Assembly: GCA_028686565.1 (NCBI GenBank)
Contig: JAQUBU010000022.1
Span: forward strand, 1-17,051
Direction of reading: 5' to 3'
Source: Syntrophomonadaceae bacterium
GTDB taxonomy: Bacteria; Bacillota; Syntrophomonadia; Syntrophomonadales; Syntrophomonadaceae
DNA length: 17,051 nt
This document shows, piece after piece, positions 1 through 5,907 of the stretch. Position 1 is the first letter of the stretch, and each line of letters begins with the position of its first letter. A program made the position numbers and the translations under genes. The notes under the pieces were generated by a model, which saw nothing but the letters and a program-made list of their open reading frames with translations, was not told where the DNA came from and did not search any database.

Positions 1-542
1 CCAAAGGCATATACAAATAAAAGGGTAGCTCCATATAACCATTTTCCACTGGCCATGGCCAGGGAAAGAATAACCAGCAAGATAGGAGTGCCGCATTGAG
101 ACCCCACCATACCCATAACCAGGCCCAGCAGATAACTGCCCCCAAGACCCTTGGCCTCACCTACCTGGTTGAGTAAATTACCGCCATAGTTGATACCAAA
201 TTTGAGAATACCCAGCAAATTAAGTCCCAGAATGATACATACAGCAGCCACCAGGTAATAGAGCATGCTCTTGCTGCTGCCGAATATGCCGCCCACCGCA
301 GCGATAAATAAACCCAACAACATAAAAGTAGTAGCTGTTCCCAGCGTAAAGCTCACTGACAAGGCCAGGCTCCTTTTGCGTCCGGCCTCTACACCCCCGC
401 AATAGGCAATAATTATTGGCGCCATACTGAGGTTACAAGGTCCGATACTGGTAACCACGCCAGCCAGGAATACCAGCAAATAACCGATCAGGGAAAAGCT
501 GGTCAAAAACTGGGGGGCAATCTGATTGATCCAGGCTTCCAC
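1..542 (-). CDS. CcdA-like cytochrome c biogenesis / thiol-disulfide transporter membrane protein (partial, C-terminus outside window)
   Basis: The minus-strand frame opens at a GTG (540-542), one base after the stop of the upstream thioredoxin gene, and stays open for about 180 codons to the window edge. The product is almost wholly hydrophobic. It carries a GPCNLSMAP segment around residue 30 and a second cysteine in SQCGTP around residue 150, which matches the CcdA/DsbD transmembrane-domain pattern of two symmetry-related cysteine helices. The family moves reducing equivalents from cytoplasmic thioredoxin across the membrane to an extracytoplasmic thioredoxin. The immediately preceding membrane-anchored CAPC thioredoxin is the natural partner, and near-contiguous coding suggests translational coupling. 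A GGTGGTG stretch upstream of the GTG could serve as ribosome binding site. The start is my choice because no ATG lies nearby. Confidence 0.85.
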   Translation of the reverse strand, partial: MEAWINQIAPQFLTSFSLIGYLLVFLAGVVTSIGPCNLSMAPIIIAYCGGVEAGRKRSLALSVSFTLGTATTFMLLGLFIAAVGGIFGSSKSMLYYLVAAVCIILGLNLLGILKFGINYGGNLLNQVGEAKGLGGSYLLGLVMGMVGSQCGTPILLVILSLAMASGKWLYGATLLFVYAF

Positions 543-543
543 C

Positions 544-1158
544 CTATTTCACCACCCGGTCGAGTTCCTTTTTCAAATCCTCCACTGGAAAAAGTCCTAT
601 ATTTTTATAGCTTAGCTTGCCTTCGCTGTTCAGAATAAAAGTGGAAGGTATATATTGTATCTTCCATTCTTCGGCCAGTTCCTGGTTATCCGGCTCATCA
701 ACATCAATTGCAATAAAGCGAACCTTGCCTTGATATTCCAGCTGCAGTTGGTCAAAGACCTTTTTCATTTCCACGCAGGGAGCGCAGGTTTGGGAACGGA
801 AGAGCAGCCACATGCTCTCACCATTCGCTTTGGTCTGTTCAATAGTTGCCGCAGCGCTCAGTGGGGTTTGCTGTTTATCCGTCGTATCGGAAAGTGCCGG
901 AGCCTGTTTCTCAACCCCGGGAACAGAATTGGCTGGTTCTTGTTTAGCTGCGTTTGATTTGTCAGTTACTTGTTTTTCATCCGCGTTTTGCTTTTCGGCA
1001 GTAGTATTGTCTATTGCTCCAGTCTTGCCCGGCGCATCAGAGTCAAGTGCTGTTTGTTGCTCAGGCGGTAATGGTGCAGGTTTATTGTAATTAGAGAATC
1101 CCCATAAAGCTCCAATAATTAATAAGCCTGTTAACGCAATGATGTATCCCTTTTTCAT
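544..1158 (-). CDS. Membrane-anchored TlpA/ResA-like thioredoxin (CAPC)
   Basis: This is a 204-residue protein. Residues about 5-21 form a single N-terminal hydrophobic anchor. Residues about 25-110 are a low-complexity linker rich in Q, K, A, D, T and P. Residues about 111-204 are a thioredoxin fold with the active site CAPC at 125-128 and the cis-proline in IPSTF near 171. The domain should face outside the membrane, where it reduces disulfides or haem-binding cysteines with electrons from the adjacent CcdA-like protein. A strong AGGAGAGGAG ribosome binding site precedes the ATG. The Q/K-rich linker is unusually long and probably acts as a spacer across the cell wall; that role is inferred. 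The specific substrate is unknown. Confidence 0.85.
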   Translation of the reverse strand: MKKGYIIALTGLLIIGALWGFSNYNKPAPLPPEQQTALDSDAPGKTGAIDNTTAEKQNADEKQVTDKSNAAKQEPANSVPGVEKQAPALSDTTDKQQTPLSAAATIEQTKANGESMWLLFRSQTCAPCVEMKKVFDQLQLEYQGKVRFIAIDVDEPDNQELAEEWKIQYIPSTFILNSEGKLSYKNIGLFPVEDLKKELDRVVK

Positions 1159-1487
1159 ATTGCGCTCCTCTCCTTTTTTAAAATTTTTTAATCAATTTAG
1201 TATTAAATCTACCTGTGCACCTTTAATAACATAATAGCAGACGATAGCAAAAAGTTATAACGGGGTAAAAAGATGTCCCCCGCTTCTTTTATCGTTCGGG
1301 TTCAAAACAGACAGCGAATTATGACGAGGCGCAGCCTCGTTGCAGCAGTATGTTGAAACTACTGCGCAGTTTCATCCGGTACTTAAACAAAATCCAAGCA
1401 AATCCATTTATACTATAGCTTTTTTCTGAACACGCATCTTAAATTAATTTCTATAGTTTAGTACGCAAATAATAAACATTACTAACA

Positions 1488-1517
1488 TTGACTCTATTAA
1501 TGATATAAGCATATACT
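1488..1517 (+). promoter_or_regulatory. Putative arsR promoter (sigma-A type)
   Basis: A TTGACT box (1488-1493) and a TATACT box (1512-1517) are separated by 18 bases. They lie about 105 bases upstream of the arsR start. Each box has one mismatch to consensus. The call is supported by the palindrome that overlaps the -10 element. Confidence 0.5.
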
Positions 1518-1521
1518 TATA
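1504..1521. promoter_or_regulatory. Putative ArsR operator palindrome
   Basis: TATAAG and CTTATA are perfect 6-base inverted arms separated by catata, and they cover the -10 region of the proposed arsR promoter. ArsR/SmtB repressors usually bind AT-rich imperfect palindromes overlapping their own promoters, so autorepression is the likely reading. Binding by this particular ArsR is inferred. Confidence 0.4.
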
Positions 1522-1622
1522 AATATACAATACATTCTCCCCCATGATATAATTTTTTTAAACTTTGTTCACTATTAATATACCGGCTATAGGGGAAAAA
1601 TTAGATAAACAAGGAGCAAAAT

Positions 1623-1985
1623 ATGTTTGAAACTATATTTAAAGCCCTGGGCGAACCCACCCGCTTGAAAATCATCAAGCTCTTGTCGATCAAAGAGTTA
1701 TGCGTATGCGACCTTGAGGAAATCATGCAAATCAGTCAACCTCGTATATCTCAGCATCTAAAAGTGCTGAAATATGCCGGGCTGGTCAACGAACGTAAAG
1801 AAGGTCAGCGTAGCATATGCAGTCTAAATAAGGTATTGTTAAATAATACTATGGACGAATTCCAAGAGTATATTGATAAGCCGCTCGAAGAGATTCCCGA
1901 ATTAGCTGGGGAACATTCACGTATTCCTTGTATTGACGGAGAAGCCTGTAAACGAAAACTAGGCACAAATTGTAAGATAGAATAA
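1623..1985 (+). CDS. arsR: ArsR/SmtB-family metal(loid)-responsive repressor
   Basis: This is a 120-residue winged-helix regulator. It contains the classic metalloid-binding motif ELCVCDL (residues 25-31, Cys27 and Cys29) at the start of the alpha-3 helix. The recognition helix follows in ISQPRISQHLKVLKYAGLV. The C-terminus adds Cys103, Cys109 and Cys117, which could supply a third thiol ligand. The family dissociates from DNA on binding As(III), Sb(III) or soft metals. AAGGAG sits 6 bases before the ATG. A CTKC thioredoxin-fold gene follows 41 bases downstream. No arsenite permease or arsenate reductase is seen beside it, so the regulated process may be thiol redox instead of classical ars resistance. 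The inducer is not determined by sequence. Confidence 0.9.
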   Translation: MFETIFKALGEPTRLKIIKLLSIKELCVCDLEEIMQISQPRISQHLKVLKYAGLVNERKEGQRSICSLNKVLLNNTMDEFQEYIDKPLEEIPELAGEHSRIPCIDGEACKRKLGTNCKIE

Positions 1986-2026
1986 AAAGTATTCGCACAA
2001 AATATGTTTATGAGAGGGTGTTAAAA

Positions 2027-2269
2027 ATGAAAATTGAAGTATTGGGAACTGGCTGCACTAAATGCAAACAATTGGAGAAAGACGTATACAATGCACTGGC
2101 CGAACTTGATATCGCTGCCGATGTGTCCAAGGTACAGGATATCAAGCAAATAATGAGTTACAAGATTATCTCAACCCCCGCTCTGGTTGTTGATGGACAG
2201 GTGAAAATTGCCGGTCGGCTGCCACGCAAAGAGGAATTACACAGTTACTTGAAATCCAGTCAAGAGTAA
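2027..2269 (+). CDS. Small thioredoxin-fold protein (redox-active disulfide protein 2, CTKC)
   Basis: This is an 80-residue protein with a complete minimal thioredoxin fold: beta strand, CTKC at residues 10-13, and cis-proline in the STPAL segment near residue 51. It matches the thioredoxin_3 / TIGR00412-type small disulfide proteins that commonly accompany ArsR regulators and permeases in anaerobes. I start at the ATG at 2027 because GAGAGGG (2012-2018) is well placed before it. An in-frame GTG at 2018 would overlap the ribosome binding site. Likely role is cytoplasmic dithiol-disulfide exchange, possibly for a metal(loid) or for the CcdA/TlpA relay encoded divergently. The partner is inferred from context only. 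Confidence 0.85.
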   Translation: MKIEVLGTGCTKCKQLEKDVYNALAELDIAADVSKVQDIKQIMSYKIISTPALVVDGQVKIAGRLPRKEELHSYLKSSQE

Positions 2270-2358
2270 TTGAAATTCTTATTAGCAAACACCCTTTTAA
2301 ATTCAAACCGTTATAATTTGTTTTTCTGATATTTACTAAAAAATTATAGGAGGTTTAC

Positions 2359-2811
2359 ATGACCGAACAGCTAAAGTTAATTGAGACCCAATTATACAAA
2401 AGCGAGATCACCTTTCCTATTATCAGGGAACGTCTCCTGCTCGCCGGAGAGCTGAAGGCCTGGTACAGATGGTACCGGGGGGGCAATCAATGGGCAAAGA
2501 AATTTTTTAGGGAGGAAAATGTTTTTTTAATGACTTCATCTATCATTTGGTGTCAAATTGATGATGATGGCCAAATACGAATCCACCAGATAAAACCGGA
2601 TGAATTTGCAAAAATTGAACACTCCTATGAATTTGAAAGCAAGAACTCCCAAAAGTTAATCTTAACAGAAGTGTTAGCTACTTTAAGAGTTTTGGATGAA
2701 AAAAGAAAGACAGATGTTCTGGTATTTAAGCGTCCTCTGCTGGAAGAACAGGGAGATGCAGAAGGTTTTGAACGGTTTATGGAAATGTTTGATAAACAAT
2801 TTAAGTTATGA
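2359..2811 (+). CDS. Hypothetical protein, 150 residues
   Basis: I do not recognise this family. The gene is well supported: ATAGGAGG is placed 7 bases before the ATG and the reading frame is clean. The product is soluble, with no signal peptide or membrane segment, and is mixed helix/strand. The N-terminus is helical (residues 1-40). A central part is rich in W, Y and R (AWYRWYRGGNQWAKKFF, about 34-50), followed by a strand-like MTSSIIWCQI and a long charged helix up to the C-terminus. A TATAAT box at 2312-2317 may be its promoter, although no good -35 box is visible. It is followed 26 bases later by the tiny basic ORF at 2838, so the two probably share a transcript. No function is proposed. 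Confidence 0.75.
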   Translation: MTEQLKLIETQLYKSEITFPIIRERLLLAGELKAWYRWYRGGNQWAKKFFREENVFLMTSSIIWCQIDDDGQIRIHQIKPDEFAKIEHSYEFESKNSQKLILTEVLATLRVLDEKRKTDVLVFKRPLLEEQGDAEGFERFMEMFDKQFKL

Positions 2812-2837
2812 GCTAAAAAACCATGAGGTGAAGCCAA

Positions 2838-2990
2838 ATGATTAAAAAACCCAAAATCAGAATTCCGGTAGCAATAAACCAGCATGCCGGGAAACATAAA
2901 GACAAGAAAAAAGAGCTTAAAAAGTACGCCTGCCGTAAAAGCAGGCGTACTTTTTTTTTAGAGCCCAAGTATTCCCGCATCATAAGATGA
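2838..2990 (+). CDS. Small basic ORF (50 codons) with an intrinsic terminator inside the frame; candidate ribosome-rescue factor
   Basis: GAGGTG lies 7 bases before an ATG, and 50 codons follow to a TGA at 2988. The peptide begins MIKKPKIRIPVAINQHAGKH and continues strongly basic (DKKKELKKYACRKSRR). A perfect 13-bp hairpin and T-tract (2921-2959) falls inside the frame, covering codons 28-41. Transcripts ending there would therefore stop at about codon 40 with no stop codon. This is the arrangement known for E. coli arfA and B. subtilis brfA, whose truncated peptides are destroyed by tmRNA unless trans-translation fails, and which then rescue stalled ribosomes with a release factor. Short length and extreme basicity fit that role. 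No homology could be checked; the alternative is a chance frame running into the terminator of the upstream gene. Confidence 0.5.
   Translation: MIKKPKIRIPVAINQHAGKHKDKKKELKKYACRKSRRTFFLEPKYSRIIR
2921..2959 (+). terminator. Strong intrinsic terminator (inside the small basic ORF)
   Basis: Arms AAAGTACGCCTGC (2921-2933) and GCAGGCGTACTTT (2941-2953) are perfect 13-base complements with a 7-base loop. They run into nine consecutive T residues (2951-2959). The hairpin ends the transcript of the 2359 and 2838 genes and lies before the stop codon of the latter. Confidence 0.92.
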
Positions 2991-3122
2991 AGCTACATAA
3001 TATTTTAAGTTCATCGCAATTACTAATTTTTAATGTAACTATACCAGGAAGGTTCATAATTAGTTGTGTAAAACCCAAGGCAACCGTTAATACTAAGTAA
3101 AACTTGTAAGCGAGAAGAAAGA

Positions 3123-3902
3123 TTGGAAAAGAAGCAGCGTGAACCAATTAGGAATCTGCGCCGTCCGAAGGGCCTAGTAAAGCCCCTCACTATCAATTTT
3201 ATTCACCTTAGAATGCCGTGGGTGATAGCTTGGTGGTCAGCATCATATCTTGGCTATGCTTACATTAGCCTGGGCAGTTACATAAAAGGATTCATTCTAA
3301 TATTCCTGGAAGCATTTATAAATGTTAACGCCAAGTTAAACCTGGGGATATTATACAGCCTTACCGGACGTTTTGAGCTGGCTAAACAAGTGGTCGATAT
3401 TAATTGGCTGCTCTATTATGTACCAATATATATCTTTTCCATCTGGGGAGGACGCCAGCTTGCTGTGGATCTTAATAAATACTCTGTTTTGGCGGATAGG
3501 GAAGACTCTGGCATGATTCCCTTTAGTATCAGCGGTTCGGATATTGCCTTTTTAGACAAACGGAAGCCCTGGGTGGCAGCGGCATTATCCTGCCTGGCCC
3601 CCGGTTTGGGTCATTTATATACTCATCGAATCCCCACCAGTTTTTATACTCTAATGTGGTGGATAATCATCGCTTACATGGGACACCTTTTCCAATGCAT
3701 CCACTTGACTGCTATGGGAAACTTCGGAGGGGCCATGGCAATTACAAATCCTGAATGGTTGATCTTTTTGCCCTCTGTTTATGTATTTTCTATATACGAT
3801 TCCTATGTAAATGCTGTGGCATATAATCAATTATACGACCACGAGCAACAAAGATTCATCACCGATAATTATCAGAGCCTTAATTTCCCAATGCCGAAAT
3901 AA
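3123..3902 (+). CDS. Multi-pass membrane protein with internal duplication (paralog 1)
   Basis: This is a 259-residue polytopic membrane protein of unknown function. It starts at a TTG; the start is fixed by alignment with the ATG of the downstream paralog, since both begin MEKKQ. A basic cytoplasmic N-terminus (residues 1-30) is followed by two homologous halves. Half one has PWVIAWWSA at 32-40 and DINWLLYYVP at 92-101. Half two has PWVAAALSCLAPGLGHLYTH at 149-168 and an NPEWLIFLP segment at 209-217. The period is about 117 residues. The PGLGHLY motif resembles the TM2-like sequences of Firmicutes membrane proteins. In half one that motif is degenerate (YLGYAYI). The ribosome binding site is weak. 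The gene is followed 18 bases later by a small membrane protein and then by the second paralog, so they form one operon. I do not know its role. Confidence 0.8.
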   Translation: MEKKQREPIRNLRRPKGLVKPLTINFIHLRMPWVIAWWSASYLGYAYISLGSYIKGFILIFLEAFINVNAKLNLGILYSLTGRFELAKQVVDINWLLYYVPIYIFSIWGGRQLAVDLNKYSVLADREDSGMIPFSISGSDIAFLDKRKPWVAAALSCLAPGLGHLYTHRIPTSFYTLMWWIIIAYMGHLFQCIHLTAMGNFGGAMAITNPEWLIFLPSVYVFSIYDSYVNAVAYNQLYDHEQQRFITDNYQSLNFPMPK

Positions 3903-3920
3903 TAACGGGGAGGTCCGTTT

Positions 3921-4463
3921 GTGTACGTATATGCATCTTTTGATTATTCAGCCTTTCTTGAGCTGGCCATTACTGATCTGGAGAAGCGGGGAATTGCCCG
4001 AGAGCATATCCTGGCTGTTCCTTTGGACAAAAGGGTTGAAGAGAGAATGGTGCTGGATACCATCCACCGTGCAGATGGGATCAGTTTATTTGACGGAGCC
4101 GCGGTTCTGGGTGCAGTATTTATGGAATTGGGTGTTATTTATGGCTTTATTTTAAAATGGGGACCAATTACCTGGGGATTAATAGGTTTATTCGGCGGCG
4201 CATTTCTGGGCTTTTTGCTTGACTACTTTTATGGCAGGATTCGTAATCGCAAGAAGGAAAAAGCAACCCGCAATCAGCAAAAGACTGGGGAAAGTAACAC
4301 AGAAGTGGTATTAACCATTTTCTGCGAACCCAATCAATATGAAATGGTGGAGAAGGTACTCTGGGATAATATGGCCCTGGGTGTAGGCAAGCTGGACCGG
4401 TTACGCAATTCTATCAGAAAGGGGGGCGGCGAGTCATGGAAAAGAAGCAATCCGAATCGATAA
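3921..4463 (+). CDS. Membrane protein of unknown function between two paralogs
   Basis: This 180-residue protein starts at a GTG with GGGGAGGT 6 bases upstream. The N-terminal 60 residues look like a compact alpha/beta domain (YVYASFDYSAFLELAITDLE). Residues about 62-104 are hydrophobic and glycine-rich (two closely spaced membrane segments, including LIGLFGGAFLGFLLDYFYG). A charged segment follows, then a second alpha/beta stretch (EVVLTIFCEPNQYEMVEKVL) at about 128-160. The two soluble parts may be related ferredoxin-like halves flanking a membrane hairpin; this is a visual impression only. Its 3' end overlaps the next gene by 28 bases, which points to translational coupling. No family is recognised with confidence. 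Confidence 0.75.
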   Translation: MYVYASFDYSAFLELAITDLEKRGIAREHILAVPLDKRVEERMVLDTIHRADGISLFDGAAVLGAVFMELGVIYGFILKWGPITWGLIGLFGGAFLGFLLDYFYGRIRNRKKEKATRNQQKTGESNTEVVLTIFCEPNQYEMVEKVLWDNMALGVGKLDRLRNSIRKGGGESWKRSNPNR

Positions 4464-5218
4464 GAAGCAAACGTCGTCCCAAGGGAATCGTCAGCGAGCT
4501 CACGATAAACCTGCTGCACCTGAAAAACCCCTGGGTAACTGCCTTTTGGTCTGCAATGTTTCCGGGTTTGGGTTTTCTGATCATGGGCAGTTATATTAAA
4601 GGTTTTCTTCTGATAATCGGAGCCACTATTGTAAATCTCATGGCACATATCAACGAAGCAATAATATTTGGACTTACCGGTCAAATTGACCTGGCAAAAC
4701 AAATCCTTGATATCAGGTGGCTGCTTCTTTATGCTCCTCTGCAGCTTTTTGCAATTTATAGCAGCTATCAGCTCACCGTTGATTTAAACAAATATGCTTT
4801 AATCGCTGCCCGGGAGGATTCGGCAATTATCCCTTTTAAAATAGCAACTTGGGATATAGGGTTTATTGATAAAAGAAATCCCTGGGTGGCAGCGTCCTGG
4901 TCCCTTTTTATGCCCGGGCTGGGTCACCTTTATACCCACCGGATACCCACCAGCTTTTATCTATTGATATGGTGGATTGGAACTTCATATATGGCGCACT
5001 TTCTTTCTGCTGTCCATCTGACCCTATGGGGAAAATTTGCTCAGGCCGCATCGATTGTTGACCCAAGATGGTTGCTTTTCCTGGTTCCCATATACCCCTA
5101 CGCTGTCTATGATGCTTATGTAAACACAGCTGAGTATAACAAGCTGTTTGACCAGGAACAGAGTCGTTTCCTGACAGATAACTATCAAAACCCCAGGTTC
5201 CCCATGCCCATCGTGTAG
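4436..5218 (+). CDS. Multi-pass membrane protein with internal duplication (paralog 2)
   Basis: This 260-residue protein aligns essentially without gaps to the product of 3123-3902. Shared blocks include GSYIKGF, VDLNKY, the YTHRIPTSFY segment, TDNYQ and FPMP. Here both halves keep the motif: NPWVTAFWSAMFPGLGFL at 31-48 and NPWVAASWSLFMPGLGHLY at 148-166. Each half later has an RWLL segment and Y..Y.....NK at the same spacing (92-120 and 209-237). The start ATG lies inside the upstream gene with a GGGGGG-containing ribosome binding site, so translation is likely coupled. Probably an integral membrane protein working with its paralog, perhaps as a heteromer. The function is not known; involvement in envelope or spore biology is a guess I do not assert. 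Confidence 0.82.
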   Translation: MEKKQSESIRSKRRPKGIVSELTINLLHLKNPWVTAFWSAMFPGLGFLIMGSYIKGFLLIIGATIVNLMAHINEAIIFGLTGQIDLAKQILDIRWLLLYAPLQLFAIYSSYQLTVDLNKYALIAAREDSAIIPFKIATWDIGFIDKRNPWVAASWSLFMPGLGHLYTHRIPTSFYLLIWWIGTSYMAHFLSAVHLTLWGKFAQAASIVDPRWLLFLVPIYPYAVYDAYVNTAEYNKLFDQEQSRFLTDNYQNPRFPMPIV

Positions 5219-5271
5219 TTGTGTTAAGGGGATGTGTTCAAGAAACGGTCCCAAAACTTACCCATATTGGT

Positions 5272-5320
5272 ACAGAGGCTGTCCCAATCTTAAAACGGAT
5301 CGAGGTGCAGCCTCTGTTTT
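5272..5320 (+). terminator. Probable terminator after the membrane-protein operon
   Basis: ACAGAGGCTG (5272-5281) and CAGCCTCTGT (5308-5317) are perfect 10-base complements followed by a short T run. The 26-base loop is long and the T-tract is weak. It lies 53 bases after the last membrane gene and could also serve the opposing cysteine-rich gene. Confidence 0.5.
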
Positions 5321-5349
5321 AATGACTGGCAATATCTTGTTATTACTGG

Positions 5350-5493
5350 TTAATCCTCGTCTTTCTGGCATGAGCACTTTTTCTCTATTTCTTGTCCATG
5401 GCATTCTTTAATTTGTTCAGGGCTGCATTCACCAGGCTTTCCCTGAAGCTTTTCTGGATTAATGCAAGTACTTTCTTTTTGACATTTACACAT
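5350..5493 (-). CDS. Small cysteine-rich protein, 47 residues (putative metal binding)
   Basis: GGGAGG sits 8 bases before an ATG (5491-5493), and 47 codons follow to a TAA. The peptide starts MCKCQKESTCINPEKLQGKP and has seven cysteines, at residues 2, 4, 10, 23, 31, 40 and 42. A central SPEQIKECHG segment is present. It is hydrophilic, has no signal peptide, and should be cytoplasmic. Cysteine density and spacing suggest a metal- or metalloid-binding peptide. From memory, similar PEKL.GKP..CSPEQI.ECHG peptides occur in anaerobic Firmicutes, but I cannot verify this. The arsR cluster lies about 3.4 kb away. The ORF stands alone, with a 32-bp tandem repeat in its presumed promoter region. The excellent ribosome binding site and non-random composition make it likely real. 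Confidence 0.72.
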   Translation of the reverse strand: MCKCQKESTCINPEKLQGKPGECSPEQIKECHGQEIEKKCSCQKDED

Positions 5494-5907
5494 AAATATT
5501 TCCTCCCAAAAGCAAATAGTTTTTTATCTAATCACTTATAATTATAACTTACTAAATCAATATAATTATATTATAACCTAACTAAATTATATAAATTATA
5601 TTATCCTCATTTATATTATATTTCTTTTATAGTTGGAATAATAATGGTGGTAGGAACGGGAAGGCTGAACCTATTCGTTCCTACATCAGCAATGTCCATT
5701 TTGAAGCAGTTCCTGGTAATGGATATTACCCGATGATTCACTAAAACCTAAGCCCTCCTTCAAAGCGCAATACTTATCAACCAGACAAACCAGGACCGAT
5801 TCTCTATAGCTGGCGCATACGCCAGCGTCCTAATTTGGCTTGCCGGATTATATCTTCCGAAGACATTTGCCCAAGGAGCAACCAAATGGCTAAATCCCAG
5901 AAAAGCA
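5494..5907. other. AT-rich promoter region with tandem repeat, then degenerate sequence
   Basis: Bases 5520-5640 are extremely AT-rich and should hold the promoter of the cysteine-rich gene. Bases 5640-5750 contain an inverted repeat (GTAGGAACG/CGTTCCTAC, 5650-5684) but no supported gene. From 5752 onward the frame of the ImmA-like fragment is open without a start codon. A perfect 7-base hairpin (5809-5826) lies in this extension. Confidence 0.5.
5543..5604. repeat. Tandem direct repeat, two units of about 32 bp
   Basis: Two adjacent copies (5543-5574 and 5572-5604) begin TTATAAC and end AATTATATTA. They differ at a few positions and one indel. The repeat lies 50-110 bases upstream of the start of the minus-strand cysteine-rich gene, where regulatory proteins would bind. 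Confidence 0.6.

Larger units (their letters stand above)
1159..1622. other. Divergent intergenic region between tlpA-like gene and arsR
   Basis: This 464-base non-coding stretch must hold the leftward promoter for the thioredoxin/CcdA pair and the rightward arsR promoter. It contains a small cluster of hairpins: ACGAGGC/GCCTCGT (1324-1340) and GAAACT/AGTTTC (1355-1373). It becomes very AT-rich from about 1430 toward arsR. No gene is visible on either strand. Confidence 0.6.

Noticed and set aside
1259..1293. Terminator-like CGGGG...CCCCG followed by T-rich bases
   Set aside because: The stem is short with an 11-base loop, and no rightward gene ends upstream of it.
2625..2897. 90-codon antisense frame across the 150-residue gene
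   Set aside because: A shadow of the well-supported plus-strand gene and the small basic ORF; no initiation signal.
2973..3002. Sporulation-type (sigma-G) promoter with CATAATA upstream of the membrane operon
   Set aside because: The -10-like match has no acceptable -35 partner at the required spacing.
5644..5736. 30-codon frame starting MVVGTGRLNLFVP, faintly like the start of DUF503/YlxP proteins
   Set aside because: Too short, no ribosome binding site, the characteristic continuation is missing, and the similarity is only an impression.
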